A stretch of DNA of 45,923 nucleotides from positions 1 through 45,923 of the forward strand of contig WHSV01000020.1 of NCBI GenBank assembly GCA_009379915.1. Reading direction: 5' to 3'. The notes beneath the pieces are model-generated. The model saw only the letters and a list, made by a program, of their open reading frames with translations. It was not told where the DNA came from and did no database searches. The DNA is from Actinomycetota bacterium. Lineage in GTDB: Bacteria; Actinomycetota; CADDZG01; WHSQ01. Made by a program: the position numbers and the translations under genes. This document shows positions 1 to 8,768 of this stretch, in pieces (position 1 is the stretch's first letter; every line of letters begins with the position of its first letter).

Positions 1-1
1 G

Positions 2-1192
2 CTAAGAGGTGAGAGCCCGCGCGATGACCATGCGCTGGATCTCGCTGGTGCCCTCGAACAAGGTGTAGATCTTCGAGTCCCGGTACCACTTCTCGACGGG
101 GAAGTCCTTGATGTAGCCGTAGCCGCCGAGCACCTGCACCGCCTGCTCGGTCACTCTGACGGCGACCTCGCCGGCCTTGAGCTTGCTCATCGAGCCCTCG
201 GCCTTGTTGAAGGGGTGTCCGTTCGCCGCCAGCCACGCCGCGCGGTGCACCAGCAGCCGAGCGCATTCGATCTCCATGGCCATGTCGGCGAGATGGTTCT
301 GGATGCTCTGGTGCTGAGCGATCGGCACGCCGAACGCCTTGCGGTCCTTGGCGTAGTCGAGTGAGAACTCGAGCGCGGCACGGGCGATACCTACGGCCTG
401 CGCGCCGACCGCGGGGCGGGTGACCTCGAAGGTCCGAAGAGCGCCCGAGGAGCGTCCGCTCGACTCGCCCTTACGGGCCTTGCCGAGCTTCTCATCGAGC
501 CGGTCGAGTCCGCCGAGGACTCGGTCACCGGGTATGTGGCAGTCCTCGAGCAGCACCTCGGAGGTGTCGGAGGCGCGGATGCCGAGCTTCTTCTCCTTCT
601 TTCCCGGGCGGATGCCGGGGTCGTCACGGTGGACGATGAAGGTGGCCTGGCCGCGGTGGCCGAGCTCGGAGTCGACCGTCGCGACGACGACGTAGACCTC
701 CGCGTGCTGGCCGTTGGTGATGAAGACCTTCTGGCCGTTGAGCACCCAGTCGTCGCCCTCGCGCTTCGCTTTGGTGCGGAGGTTGCGAACGTCGGAACCC
801 GCCTGCGGCTCGGTCACCGCAAAGGCTCCGACCTTGGGGTCGTCGGGCGTGCCGAACATCTTGGGGGCCCACTCGAAGAGTTGCTCCGAGGTTCCGACGG
901 CAGCGAGTGCGCTCAGAGGCAGACCGGTACCGAAGATCGCCAGCCCTATGCCGGCGCAGCCCCAGAAGACCTCCTCCATGAGCAGCGGCAGGGTGAGTCC
1001 GGTCGGGTCCTGCTGGGCCTGAAGGTAGATGTCCACCGAGTAGAGGCCCGCGGCGGCCGCCTTGGAGAGGACCTCCCACGGAAACTCCTCGGACTCGTCG
1101 TAGCGGGCGGCGACGGGCCGAATCTCCTTCTCGGCGAACTCGTGCGCCCACTTCTGCAGTTCGACCTGCTCTTCGCTGAGAGCGAAATCCAT
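2..1192 (-). CDS. acyl-CoA dehydrogenase (FadE-type)
   Basis: FAD-dependent alpha,beta-dehydrogenation of acyl-CoA thioesters in fatty acid or branched-chain catabolism, cytoplasmic. The 396-residue protein has the full ACAD layout: an N-terminal helical domain, a middle beta domain with the signature VTEPQAGSDV, and a C-terminal helical domain ending in LFEGTSEIQRM, whose Glu is at the usual catalytic-base position. An insertion of about 20 residues around ARKGESSGRSSG, before the third domain, is longer than in textbook short-chain ACADs. The ATG start is supported by AAGGAGG eight bases upstream. The gene is divergent from a second ACAD across a 172 bp gap holding a dyad operator. The acyl chain specificity cannot be read from the sequence. 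Confidence 0.93.
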   Translation of the reverse strand: MDFALSEEQVELQKWAHEFAEKEIRPVAARYDESEEFPWEVLSKAAAAGLYSVDIYLQAQQDPTGLTLPLLMEEVFWGCAGIGLAIFGTGLPLSALAAVGTSEQLFEWAPKMFGTPDDPKVGAFAVTEPQAGSDVRNLRTKAKREGDDWVLNGQKVFITNGQHAEVYVVVATVDSELGHRGQATFIVHRDDPGIRPGKKEKKLGIRASDTSEVLLEDCHIPGDRVLGGLDRLDEKLGKARKGESSGRSSGALRTFEVTRPAVGAQAVGIARAALEFSLDYAKDRKAFGVPIAQHQSIQNHLADMAMEIECARLLVHRAAWLAANGHPFNKAEGSMSKLKAGEVAVRVTEQAVQVLGGYGYIKDFPVEKWYRDSKIYTLFEGTSEIQRMVIARALTS

Positions 1193-1268
1193 GCCGGCAT
1201 CCTCCTTGGCCGTTGGTCTGCGCTCGGCCCCCAGCCGGGCCGCAACACTCGTGGACGGATCAAATCCT

Positions 1269-1288
1269 ACTTGACCGTAGGGTCAAGT
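1269..1288. promoter_or_regulatory. perfect 8-bp inverted repeat, candidate operator
   Basis: ACTTGACC, a 4-nt spacer, then GGTCAAGT: a perfect dyad in the gap between two divergent acyl-CoA dehydrogenase genes. A TAGGAT hexamer on the minus strand (1269..1264) abuts it. Dyads of this size are typical TetR- or MerR-family sites, and such regulators often control acyl-CoA catabolism; the regulator itself is not in the window. Operator role is inferred from position and symmetry. Confidence 0.55.
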
Positions 1289-1351
1289 TTCGACGTTAGG
1301 GGCGAGAAACCTTCCGGCAAGGTTTGGGGTGGGAGCCGGCCCGCCTGAGGC

Positions 1352-1357
1352 TAATCT
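1352..1357 (+). promoter_or_regulatory. candidate -10 (TAATCT), leaderless
   Basis: TAATCT ends 7 nt before the ATG at 1365, so transcription would start at or next to the start codon. No good Shine-Dalgarno sequence precedes this ATG, which fits a leaderless mRNA. The -35 is not recognisable. Confidence 0.45.
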
Positions 1358-1364
1358 CTAGCCC

Positions 1365-2519
1365 ATGGACTTCGATCTGGCTCCCGAGCAGCGGGAGTTC
1401 ACCAGGACCGTCGAGGCGTTCGTCGACGACGTGATCCGGCCCCACGCCGAGCGCTGGGACGAGGAGGCTGAGCTTCCGATGGACGCCGTCAAACAGATGG
1501 CGGAGCTCGGTCTGTTCGGCCTCCCTTTTCCCGAGGAGTACGGGGGCATGGGAGGGGATTTTCTCACCCTGTGCCTCGCGATCGAGGCCATCGCCCGGGT
1601 GGACTCGTCGCTCGCCATCACGCTCGAGGCGGCGGTCGGCCTGGGGGCCATGCCGATCTGGCACTTCGGGACCGAGGAGCAAAAGCAGCGCTGGCTGCCA
1701 CAACTGGCCCGGGGGGAGAAGCTGGCGGGGTTCGGCCTGACCGAGCCGGGCGGGGGCTCGGATGCCGGGGCGACCAGAACCACTGCGAAGCTGGTCGCCG
1801 GTGAGTGGGTCATAAACGGTTCGAAGTCGTTCATCACCAACTCGGGGACGTCGGTCACCGAGTTCGTGACGATCACGGCGGTCACGGACGACAATAACGG
1901 GAAGAAAGAGATCACGGCGATCATCGTGCCCAATGGAACCGAGGGCTTCGAGGTCGGGAAGCCCTACCGCAAGATGGGCTGGCATCACTCCGACACGCAC
2001 GAGCTGAGCTTCAACGACGTGCGCGTTCCGGAGGCCAACCAGTTGGGCCTGCGCGGCGAGGGCTTCAAGAACTTCCTCAAGATCCTGGACGACGGACGTA
2101 TCGCGATCGCAGCCCTCGCGGTCGGGCTCGCTCAGGGCTGTGTCGACGAGTCGATCGGGTACGCCAGGGAACGCACCGCTTTCGGTCACGCGATCGGAGA
2201 TTTCCAGGCGATCCAGTTCAAGATCGCGGACATGGCGATGAAGACCGAGCTCGCACGAACGGCGTACCACAAGGCCGCGTGGCTGAAGGAGCTCGGGCGT
2301 CCGTACAAGATGGAGGCAGCGATGGCGAAACTGTACGCGTCCGAGATCGCCGTCGACGTGGCGCGCGACGCGGTGCAGATCCACGGTGGATACGGCTACA
2401 TCGAGGAGTTCCCCGTGTGCCGGCACTTCCGCGATTCGAAGATTCTCGAGATAGGAGAGGGGACGTCCGAGGTGATGCGCATCCTCATCGCGCGCGAGCT
2501 CGGACTGGCGCAGGCTTGA
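1365..2519 (+). CDS. acyl-CoA dehydrogenase
   Basis: Second ACAD, 384 residues, transcribed away from the first. It begins MDFDLAPEQREF and has the FAD/substrate signature LTEPGGGSDAGA near residue 126 and the C-terminal stretch EIGEGTSEVMRI, whose Glu is at the catalytic position. The motif YGYIEEFPVCRHFRD is typical of the short/branched-chain and isovaleryl-type clade, though this does not fix the substrate. It is not a recent duplicate of the upstream ACAD, since the two diverge over most of their length. The stop overlaps the start of the RNase D gene by 4 bp, indicating translational coupling. Confidence 0.93.
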   Translation: MDFDLAPEQREFTRTVEAFVDDVIRPHAERWDEEAELPMDAVKQMAELGLFGLPFPEEYGGMGGDFLTLCLAIEAIARVDSSLAITLEAAVGLGAMPIWHFGTEEQKQRWLPQLARGEKLAGFGLTEPGGGSDAGATRTTAKLVAGEWVINGSKSFITNSGTSVTEFVTITAVTDDNNGKKEITAIIVPNGTEGFEVGKPYRKMGWHHSDTHELSFNDVRVPEANQLGLRGEGFKNFLKILDDGRIAIAALAVGLAQGCVDESIGYARERTAFGHAIGDFQAIQFKIADMAMKTELARTAYHKAAWLKELGRPYKMEAAMAKLYASEIAVDVARDAVQIHGGYGYIEEFPVCRHFRDSKILEIGEGTSEVMRILIARELGLAQA

Positions 2520-3712
2520 CGGCCGACCGCGACGTTCTCATAACGAGCCCCTCCGAACTGGACGAGGTTGTCTCCAGCTCTCGATCCGCGCGCTCGATCG
2601 GGATGGATACGGAATTTCTGCGTGAGAAGACCTACAGGGCGAAGTTGTGTCTCGTTCAGATTGCCACCGAAGACGAGATCTATCTCATCGACCCACTTCA
2701 GGGACTCGATCTCGGTGTGGTTGCCGGTCTCATCGGAGATCCCGAGATCGAAGTCATCGTTCACGCGGGCAAGCAGGACTTCGAGCTCTTCTACGAGGAC
2801 TATGGGGTCGTACCCACCAACGTCTTCGACGTTCAGCTCGGGGCGGCTTTTGCGGGATACGGATCCTCTCTGCCGTACGGACGACTCGTGTCGGAGCTCG
2901 GCGGAGTGCAGCTCGTCAAGGGGGAGTCGTACACGGACTGGTGCCGCCGCCCACTCACGTCTTCGCAGACGCGCTACGCGGCCGATGACGTCCGTTATCT
3001 GGGAGCGATAGGGGCTCGTTTGAAGAAGGAGCTCGAGTCGCTCGGCCGCGTCGAGTGGGCGATGGAAGAGATGAGACGGCAGTTCGAGGACAAAGAGTCG
3101 TATCGCTTCGATCCTTCTTCGGCGTGGCGCAAGGTATCGGGCCGCGGATCCCTCTCCTCTCGCCAGCTCGCAATTCTGAGGGAGGTGGCGCGCTGGCGAG
3201 AGGAAACCGCATCCAACCGCAACGTTCCCAGAGGTTGGCTGGTCAAGGATCCGTCTTTGATCGAGATCGCCCGGCGGGGTCCGTCGTCACCAGCCGAGTT
3301 GAAAGGGATTCGCGGGTTCAATGCCCGTGAAGCGGATCGGAGCGCGCGCGCCATCGTCGCGGCCGTCGATGCGGGGCGACGGGGGGAGGCGATCGAATCA
3401 ATTCCCACTCCACCAAAGAGCGCTCAGGCTCGAGCGCGGATGTTGTCCGGCCTGGCCGACGCGGTCGTGCGGGCTCGATGCGAGGAAGCCAAGATCGCCA
3501 CCGAGCTCGTCACCAATCGCACCGAGCTAGAGGGTCTTCTCGCCGAAGTAGTAAACGGGAGCCTCGAGCCGTCCCGTCACCGGATCCTGAACGGATGGCG
3601 CCGGGATCTGGCGGGGGACGCGGTCCTCGATCTGGCGCGGGGGCGCATTGCCCTGAAGGCGATCGACCGCGTACCGTACATTCAGGAAGTCCCTTTGGAC
3701 GACGAGCGATAG
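2516..3712 (+). CDS. rnd: ribonuclease D
   Basis: 3'-5' exoribonuclease of the DEDD superfamily, acting in tRNA/stable RNA 3' maturation. From the TTG at 2516 (TTGA overlap with the upstream stop) the protein has 398 residues. Exo I is MDTEF (Asp31, Glu33), Exo II is HAGKQDFELF (Asp88), and Exo III is YAADDVRYL (Tyr154, Asp158), giving the DEDDy set. An HRDC domain follows at about residues 215-290 (SSRQLAILREVARWR ... GFNAREADR), and a C-terminal helical region completes the usual length. The reading frame is open further upstream, but those earlier codons lie inside the ACAD gene, so TTG 2516 is the sensible start. Confidence 0.92.
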   Translation: MTADRDVLITSPSELDEVVSSSRSARSIGMDTEFLREKTYRAKLCLVQIATEDEIYLIDPLQGLDLGVVAGLIGDPEIEVIVHAGKQDFELFYEDYGVVPTNVFDVQLGAAFAGYGSSLPYGRLVSELGGVQLVKGESYTDWCRRPLTSSQTRYAADDVRYLGAIGARLKKELESLGRVEWAMEEMRRQFEDKESYRFDPSSAWRKVSGRGSLSSRQLAILREVARWREETASNRNVPRGWLVKDPSLIEIARRGPSSPAELKGIRGFNAREADRSARAIVAAVDAGRRGEAIESIPTPPKSAQARARMLSGLADAVVRARCEEAKIATELVTNRTELEGLLAEVVNGSLEPSRHRILNGWRRDLAGDAVLDLARGRIALKAIDRVPYIQEVPLDDER

Positions 3713-3722
3713 AGGAAGGCCC

Positions 3723-4754
3723 GTGGCCGAAGAAGAAGAACGCATAGCCCTGTATCTGGACTTCGAGAATCTCGCGCTCGGCGCGCGCGACCGGGGTGAG
3801 AAGCTCGACATGGCGGTCATCACCGACGCGTTGTCGGAGCGAGGGCGGGTCGTCACGCGGCGCGCCTACGCCGACTGGAATTTGTTTGCCGAGCACCGAC
3901 AGGGTCTCGTGTCTCAACGGATCGAGATGATCGAGATCCCGCAACGAACGGGAATGGTCAGAAAGAACGCGGCGGACATCAAACTGGCCGTGGACGCGCT
4001 CGAACTTGCGCTGGAACGCGAGTACATCACCACATTCGTCATCGGCTCCGGCGACAGCGACTTCACTCCTCTCGTGCTCAAGCTCCGAGAGCTCAACAAA
4101 CGCGTCATCGGCGTCGGGGTCGAGGGCTCGACCTCCGAGCTGCTCCCGGGTGCGTGTGACGAGTTTCTGTTCTATGAGCGACTCGCCGGGCCGGGCACCG
4201 TCGAGGCTGCTCCGAAGCGCCGCCGGCGCAAGAGGGAGAACGGCGACGAGGAGGAGACGACGTCGGATACGGCGGAGGTCTCGCGCCTGGTAGCGACGAC
4301 GCTGAGCGGTTTGCAGCGCTCGACCGACGGACCGATCCTGTCCTCGATGGTCAAGCGGGTCATCCTTCGAAAGGACCCGACCTTCACCGAGAACGACTAC
4401 GGATTCAGGGCGTGGGGCGAGCTCATGCGTCACCTCGCAGGGCTCGGCGTCATCGAGTTGAAGGAGGGCAGCGCCGGGGGAGACCCCGTGGTCGACTTTC
4501 CGGCCGACGGCGGGGGCGAGGCCAAGGCGTTCGATTTGCTGCGCGACGTCGTCGGGAGCCTCGAGAAGAAGAACGGTCCGCCGCCCCTGTCCAGCTTGAA
4601 GAACGAGCTGCGCAAACGCCAGAAGGGCTTCAGCGAGAAGAACTACGGCTACGGAGGCTTCCTTCAGTTCGTCAAGGCCGCCGCCGCACGCGGCATAGTC
4701 GACATGGCCTGGAGAGACGACGACGAGGACTACTACCTCTCGACCGTGAAGTAA
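3723..4754 (+). CDS. NYN-domain nuclease-like protein with two LOTUS/OST-HTH domains
   Basis: GTG start preceded by GAGGAAGG. Of 343 residues, 1-155 form a NYN/LabA (DUF88) PIN-like domain: YLDFENL (Asp13, Asn16), NAADIKLAVD (Asp85, Asp91) and IGSGDSDF (Asp111, Asp113) are the acidic cluster expected to bind a metal. A basic linker (KRRRRKRE) leads to two tandem OST-HTH/LOTUS modules at about 185-250 and 270-335, each with an F-x-E-x-x-YG-like core (FTENDYGF, FSEKNYGY). NYN proteins are predicted RNases, and LOTUS domains bind RNA, including G-quadruplex RNA in characterised cases. It sits 10 bp after RNase D, which supports a role in RNA metabolism. The target is unknown. Confidence 0.88.
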   Translation: MAEEEERIALYLDFENLALGARDRGEKLDMAVITDALSERGRVVTRRAYADWNLFAEHRQGLVSQRIEMIEIPQRTGMVRKNAADIKLAVDALELALEREYITTFVIGSGDSDFTPLVLKLRELNKRVIGVGVEGSTSELLPGACDEFLFYERLAGPGTVEAAPKRRRRKRENGDEEETTSDTAEVSRLVATTLSGLQRSTDGPILSSMVKRVILRKDPTFTENDYGFRAWGELMRHLAGLGVIELKEGSAGGDPVVDFPADGGGEAKAFDLLRDVVGSLEKKNGPPPLSSLKNELRKRQKGFSEKNYGYGGFLQFVKAAAARGIVDMAWRDDDEDYYLSTVK

Positions 4755-4827
4755 CTCCGGGCCCACGCACTCTCAGGAGCCTTGGCCCCGCCCCGCGAAG
4801 TCAAATCTCCAAAGGCAGCCCGGCGGG

Positions 4828-5805
4828 TCAGCCGCCCGTCAGGCTCGGGTCCGTGGCCGGGATGTCTCCCAGGATCTCGTCGATGCGCTCGAATACCGCG
4901 GGGTCGAGCCTCAGGCCCGAGGCCTTCACGTTCTCTCTTACCTGCTCCGGCTTGGTTGCGCCGATGATCGCAGCCGCAACGTTGTCGTTGTTCAGCACCC
5001 ATGCGAGCGCCAGCGTGGCCATCGAGATGCCGAGGTCGTCGGCGACCGGCCTCAGGTTCTGGACGGCGGCAAGGGTCGGGTCACTCAGGTAGTCCCTTCT
5101 GATTCCGCTTCCATGTGCTCCGCGCGAACCTTCGGGGCGTCTCTCGCCCGGCTTGTACTTACCGGTGAGAACGCCCATCGCCAGCGGAGACCACACGATC
5201 TGGCCGATGCCCTCGCGCCGGCAGAGCGGAATAACCTCGGCCTCCGGTACGCGCCATAGCATCGAGTACTGCGGTTGCGAGGAGATGATCCGGTCGAAGC
5301 CCATCTCGTCCGCGATGGTGAGCGCTTCGGAGATCTGCCCCGCGGTCCACTCGCTCACTCCGATGTACAGGGTCTTGCCCTGACGAACGAGATCCTCGAA
5401 CGCTTGCAACGTCTCCTCGAGCCGAACCTCGGAGTCGAACCGGTGCGCCTGATAGATGTCGAGGTAGTCGGTCTGAAGCCGCTCGAGCGAGGCATGACAG
5501 GCCTCGATGATGTGCTTGCGCGACAGACCGCGGTCGTTGGCGGTGTCGCCCGTCGACCAGAACACCTTCGTAGCCAGGACGTAGGACGAGCGACGGACGC
5601 CTTTGAGGATCTCACCCAGCACCGCTTCGGCCCGTCCCCGCTCGTAGACGTCGGCCGTGTCGAAGAAATTGATCCCCTCGTCGAAGGCGGCCTCGACACA
5701 CGAGCGAGCGGCGTCGTCGCCGACCTGGCCCCCGTGGGTGATCCAATTGCCGAGTGCTATTTCGCTGACCTTTACCCCCGCCGCTCCGAGACTTCTGTAG
5801 TCCAT
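4828..5805 (-). CDS. aldo/keto reductase
   Basis: NADPH-dependent carbonyl reductase of the AKR superfamily (TIM barrel), 325 residues, closest in style to the Kv-beta/YghZ-like group. The catalytic tetrad is visible as Asp49 and Tyr54 (FFDTADVYERG), Lys80 (ATKVF) and His121 (IYQAHRFD). The cofactor region near residue 210 (SPLAMGVLTGKY) and the C-terminal stretch IIGATKPEQVREN are typical. It is transcribed alone with a candidate leaderless promoter. The physiological substrate is unknown. Convergent with the NYN-LOTUS gene, with 73 bp between them and no obvious terminator. Confidence 0.9.
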   Translation of the reverse strand: MDYRSLGAAGVKVSEIALGNWITHGGQVGDDAARSCVEAAFDEGINFFDTADVYERGRAEAVLGEILKGVRRSSYVLATKVFWSTGDTANDRGLSRKHIIEACHASLERLQTDYLDIYQAHRFDSEVRLEETLQAFEDLVRQGKTLYIGVSEWTAGQISEALTIADEMGFDRIISSQPQYSMLWRVPEAEVIPLCRREGIGQIVWSPLAMGVLTGKYKPGERRPEGSRGAHGSGIRRDYLSDPTLAAVQNLRPVADDLGISMATLALAWVLNNDNVAAAIIGATKPEQVRENVKASGLRLDPAVFERIDEILGDIPATDPSLTGG

Positions 5806-5812
5806 GGCAGCA

Positions 5813-5818
5813 ACCTTA
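5813..5818 (-). promoter_or_regulatory. candidate -10 (TAAGGT), leaderless
   Basis: On the minus strand TAAGGT is followed by 7 nt and then the ATG of the aldo/keto reductase gene, with no ribosome binding site in between. Same geometry as several other genes in the window. Confidence 0.45.
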
Positions 5819-5882
5819 GCCCCAAGGTGGGAGGACCCGACGAGGGCTGATTACCAAGTGGATCGAGATGGAGGCGGGGAAG

Positions 5883-6920
5883 CTAACGAAGCCAGGTGCG
5901 CATGATGGCCTTGCTGAATCCCCACGCGTAGCGGAAGGTCGTCGGTTTCTTGCTCGTGCCCGAGGCGCGGGCTCGGATCGTGATGGGCACCTCGACCACG
6001 TTCATTCCCTTACGCGACGCGTCGAGGATCAACTCGGAGACGTAGAACTGGTCCTGGCGGAGGTCGAGCCGCTTGAGCGCGCTCGCCGTCATCGCCCGGT
6101 AGCCGGTCGAGGGGTCGGTTATCCGCGTGCTCCCCAGGAGTGTCAAGAGCAACGCGAAGACCCGGACGCCGTACTTGCGGGCTTTCGACTCGACCTCGAA
6201 GTCGCCCAGAATCCGAGACCCCTGCACCATGTCGACATCGTTCGAGAGAAGCGGCTTCACGAGTTGCTCCATCTCACCCGGGTCGTGCTGCCCGTCGGCG
6301 TCGAGGGTGACGATGACGCGCGCTCCACCTTCGAGGGCTGCCTTGTAACCGAGTCGAACCGCCGCGCCCGAGCCCCGCCGGAGGTCCCGTCGGATGACGG
6401 TCGCCCCCAAGTTACGAGCGGTGGTCTCGGTTACGTCGGTTGATCCATCCGCGATCACGATCGGCTGAACGCGGAGCCCCCCGACCTCATCCGGCATCTC
6501 GGTGAGCACGCTCGGTAGGTTGTCGGCCTCGTTGTACGCGGGAATCACGACGGCGGCTGCACCTCTGAGCTCGGGGTGTCCCTCGTCCAACAACCTGCGA
6601 AGCGCAACGTAGTCGACGAGATCGCCGATCTCGGTCGAGAGCGTGTCGTCGCGGGTGAACCCCCGAAAGACGAGGGCGAGAGTGAACAGATTCGAGAGGA
6701 CGAGCAAACCGATGATGCGACGCTCCCGGCCCGCTTCGAAGCCAAGCGCGGACAGCACCGGGTCGAGGAGGTTGGGGGCGACCGCCGCCACCGTCAGGGC
6801 GGTCGAAACGGCTGCGATGAGTAGAGACTCACCGCGTCGAAGCTGCCCCTTGCGATAGCGAGCGATTGCGAATGCTGCGAGCAGGACGGCGACGATCGCG
6901 CCGAAAATCCGAAGCCCCAT
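5883..6920 (-). CDS. DUF2304-GT2 fusion, membrane glycosyltransferase
   Basis: 345 residues. Residues 1-115 contain three hydrophobic segments (about 4-20, 32-50, 68-88) in the pattern of DUF2304, normally a separate small membrane protein next to GT2 genes. Residues 120-345 are a GT-A fold family 2 transferase: VVIPAYNEADN, IADGSTD, the DxD motif TLDADGQHD (Asp207, Asp209) and a Dpm1/GtrB-like end (DPSTGYRAM). It probably moves a sugar from a nucleotide donor onto polyprenyl phosphate or a related membrane acceptor. The start has GGGAGG eight bases upstream. The in-frame fusion suggests that DUF2304 anchors or regulates the transferase. Confidence 0.88.
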   Translation of the reverse strand: MGLRIFGAIVAVLLAAFAIARYRKGQLRRGESLLIAAVSTALTVAAVAPNLLDPVLSALGFEAGRERRIIGLLVLSNLFTLALVFRGFTRDDTLSTEIGDLVDYVALRRLLDEGHPELRGAAAVVIPAYNEADNLPSVLTEMPDEVGGLRVQPIVIADGSTDVTETTARNLGATVIRRDLRRGSGAAVRLGYKAALEGGARVIVTLDADGQHDPGEMEQLVKPLLSNDVDMVQGSRILGDFEVESKARKYGVRVFALLLTLLGSTRITDPSTGYRAMTASALKRLDLRQDQFYVSELILDASRKGMNVVEVPITIRARASGTSKKPTTFRYAWGFSKAIMRTWLR

Positions 6921-7017
6921 ACGGGAAAGCCTCCCACATCTGTAAACAGCGGGCGGCCCGAAGTCGTTAGGAGGCCAGCAGGGTCGATTGCCGTTCCTGG
7001 GGATGCCGTCGCGGCGA

Positions 7018-7769
7018 TCAGGGGCTCAGGTAGGGACGCTTCGGCCTCTCGACCGCAACGATGTCGCTCGCATCCACGATGACGTCGCGCCCCAAGGGAT
7101 AGAACTTGCCGGACACCCGGACCCAGTCGTCTGCTTTGAATCGGCCGGGTGGGGCGCCCACGACCCGAACGTTCACGCTGGGCGCGTCGGCGACGCAACA
7201 GCTCACGAGGAACCGAGTGAGAAGGAACTCATCGGCCGGCGCGCCGGGGTCTTTGGTCACAAAACCCGTGAAGTCCACTTCCTCTCCCGCGCGCTCGGAC
7301 AGAGCCGCACCCCCATCGCTTGAGCGCAGTCCTCCGGCGACGTCCGGGAGAGAGAGGTCCCCGGACGTGATATCCCCGGCGGACGCAACGATCCCACCAC
7401 TGCTGAAGGTCGAACGTCGTGAAGCCGCGTAGGACCCGAGGGAGGCCGGCGGCAGCGCGAGCACGGTGATGACCGGCAGAACGATCAGACCGACCCCCCA
7501 GGCCGAGCGCGCCGTGATGGGCTGGGCTCCTCGGTACGAACCGACAGCAGGCGGCCGAGCAGCCCCACGGCCAGAAGGATCGCTCCCGCAGGGACGACCC
7601 AGGCGGTGCGCGTCGACAGGAACAACGACGTGCGGTCTGCGATCAACAGCCACCAGAAGACTCCCGCCCAAGAGCCGAGCGCCGGGCAGTCGAGGACGCG
7701 CGCCGAGCAGGTGGACTCGGCCGCTCGCTCGCGCGGCTGAAGTCCCTCGGAGGTCCTGACGGCGCTCAT
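7018..7769 (-). pseudogene. TIGR03943-type permease-associated protein, frameshifted
   Basis: An ATG at 7769, just after the permease stop, opens MSAVRTSEGLQ and encodes two membrane helices (GVFWWLLIADRTS, AWVVPAGAILLAVGLLG). The rest of the family (LIVLPVITVLALPPASLGSY, then the C-terminal domain with TGFV ... LTRFLVSCCVADA ... WVRVSGKFY) continues in another frame, with the shift near 7521-7532. TIGR03943 proteins are paired with DUF318 permeases and carry this conserved Cys-Cys motif. Joining the two frames gives a full-length protein, so the locus is either recently inactivated or carries a sequencing indel. Confidence 0.72.
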
Positions 7770-7779
7770 CCTGTGGCTC

Positions 7780-8764
7780 TCATCCGAACAGAACCTCGAG
7801 CCACAGACAGCCCACGAGGGTGCAGGCCGTGACGACGACCACGACGTACGGAAGAAGCCCTGACGGAAGGTGGCGCCATAGAGGATGCCGAGCTTGGTGT
7901 CCACCATCGGTCCGAACACGAGGAACGCGAGCTGACCACCGACCCCGAACTGCACGAAGGACGCGGCCACGAACGCATCGGACTCCGAGCACAGAGACAG
8001 CAGGAACGCCAGCGCCATCATGGCGAGAATGCTGATCACCGGGGTGTTGGCGACGCCACCGATGATCGACTGAGGGACGAAGGTTTGAAGCGCCGCCGCC
8101 ACCATCGCGCCGATGACCAGGAAGCGGCCCATGAAGACGAAGTCACTGGAGAGAGGCCGAAGATCGCCCTGGATTTGGGCTCCGGCTCGTGGTGATGATC
8201 GTGCTCGTGCACGACGACTCTCGACCTTCCCGAGCGACGCCGTAGCAACTGCTCCTTGGACTCGTCGCTGACTGCGTAGCCGCCGGCCATCGCGACCAGG
8301 AACCCGAGGCCCGCGCGGCCGAGAACCATCGGCCAGAAGATGTCGCGGCCCCGATAGGCACTGCGGTCGAGGCGATGACGATGGGGTTGAGCACGGGCGC
8401 CGCCAGCATGAAGGTCACCGCGCTTCACGATGAGCCGCCGGGCGACCGGCACGGAGCCGCACTCGCATACGGGAAAGGCCGCGCCGGCGAGGCCCGATAC
8501 CGGAAGCTGCAGCGGCTTCGGCAGAAGCGCCAGCTTCTCGAAGGCCGGCACCGGGACGAAGACCTCGATCGCGGCGGACACCAGGGCGCCGAGGAGGATG
8601 AAGGGGATCGCCTCGATGAGAAGGCTTCCGAACACCAAAAAGAAGTTCTGGACTCCGGCGACGTTCGCCGGATCGAAGGCGTAGAGGGACGCTCCGAAAG
8701 CAACCAGGGCAAGCGCCACGAACCCCGCATGGCGGTAACCTAGCCGGGCAGCGGGCGCTTGCAT
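7780..8764 (-). pseudogene. DUF318/ArsP-like permease, multiply frameshifted
   Basis: Starting at the ATG at 8764 (GAGG upstream), pieces of one polytopic permease can be followed through successive frames: FFLVFGSLLIEAIPFILLGA, FPVCECGSVPVARRL, then FMLAAPVLNPIVIAST, then WPMVLGRAGLGFLVAMAGGY with a His-rich linker HEHDHHHEPEP, then FLVIGAMVAAALQTFVPQ to VFGPMVDTKLGILYG, and finally PYVVVVVTACTLVGCL. Frame changes fall near 8419, 8360, 8150 and 7850; the first also seems to have lost a few codons. The CECG motif and His-rich loop suggest metal or metalloid export. No single frame encodes a working protein. Confidence 0.75.
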
Positions 8765-8768
8765 TTAG

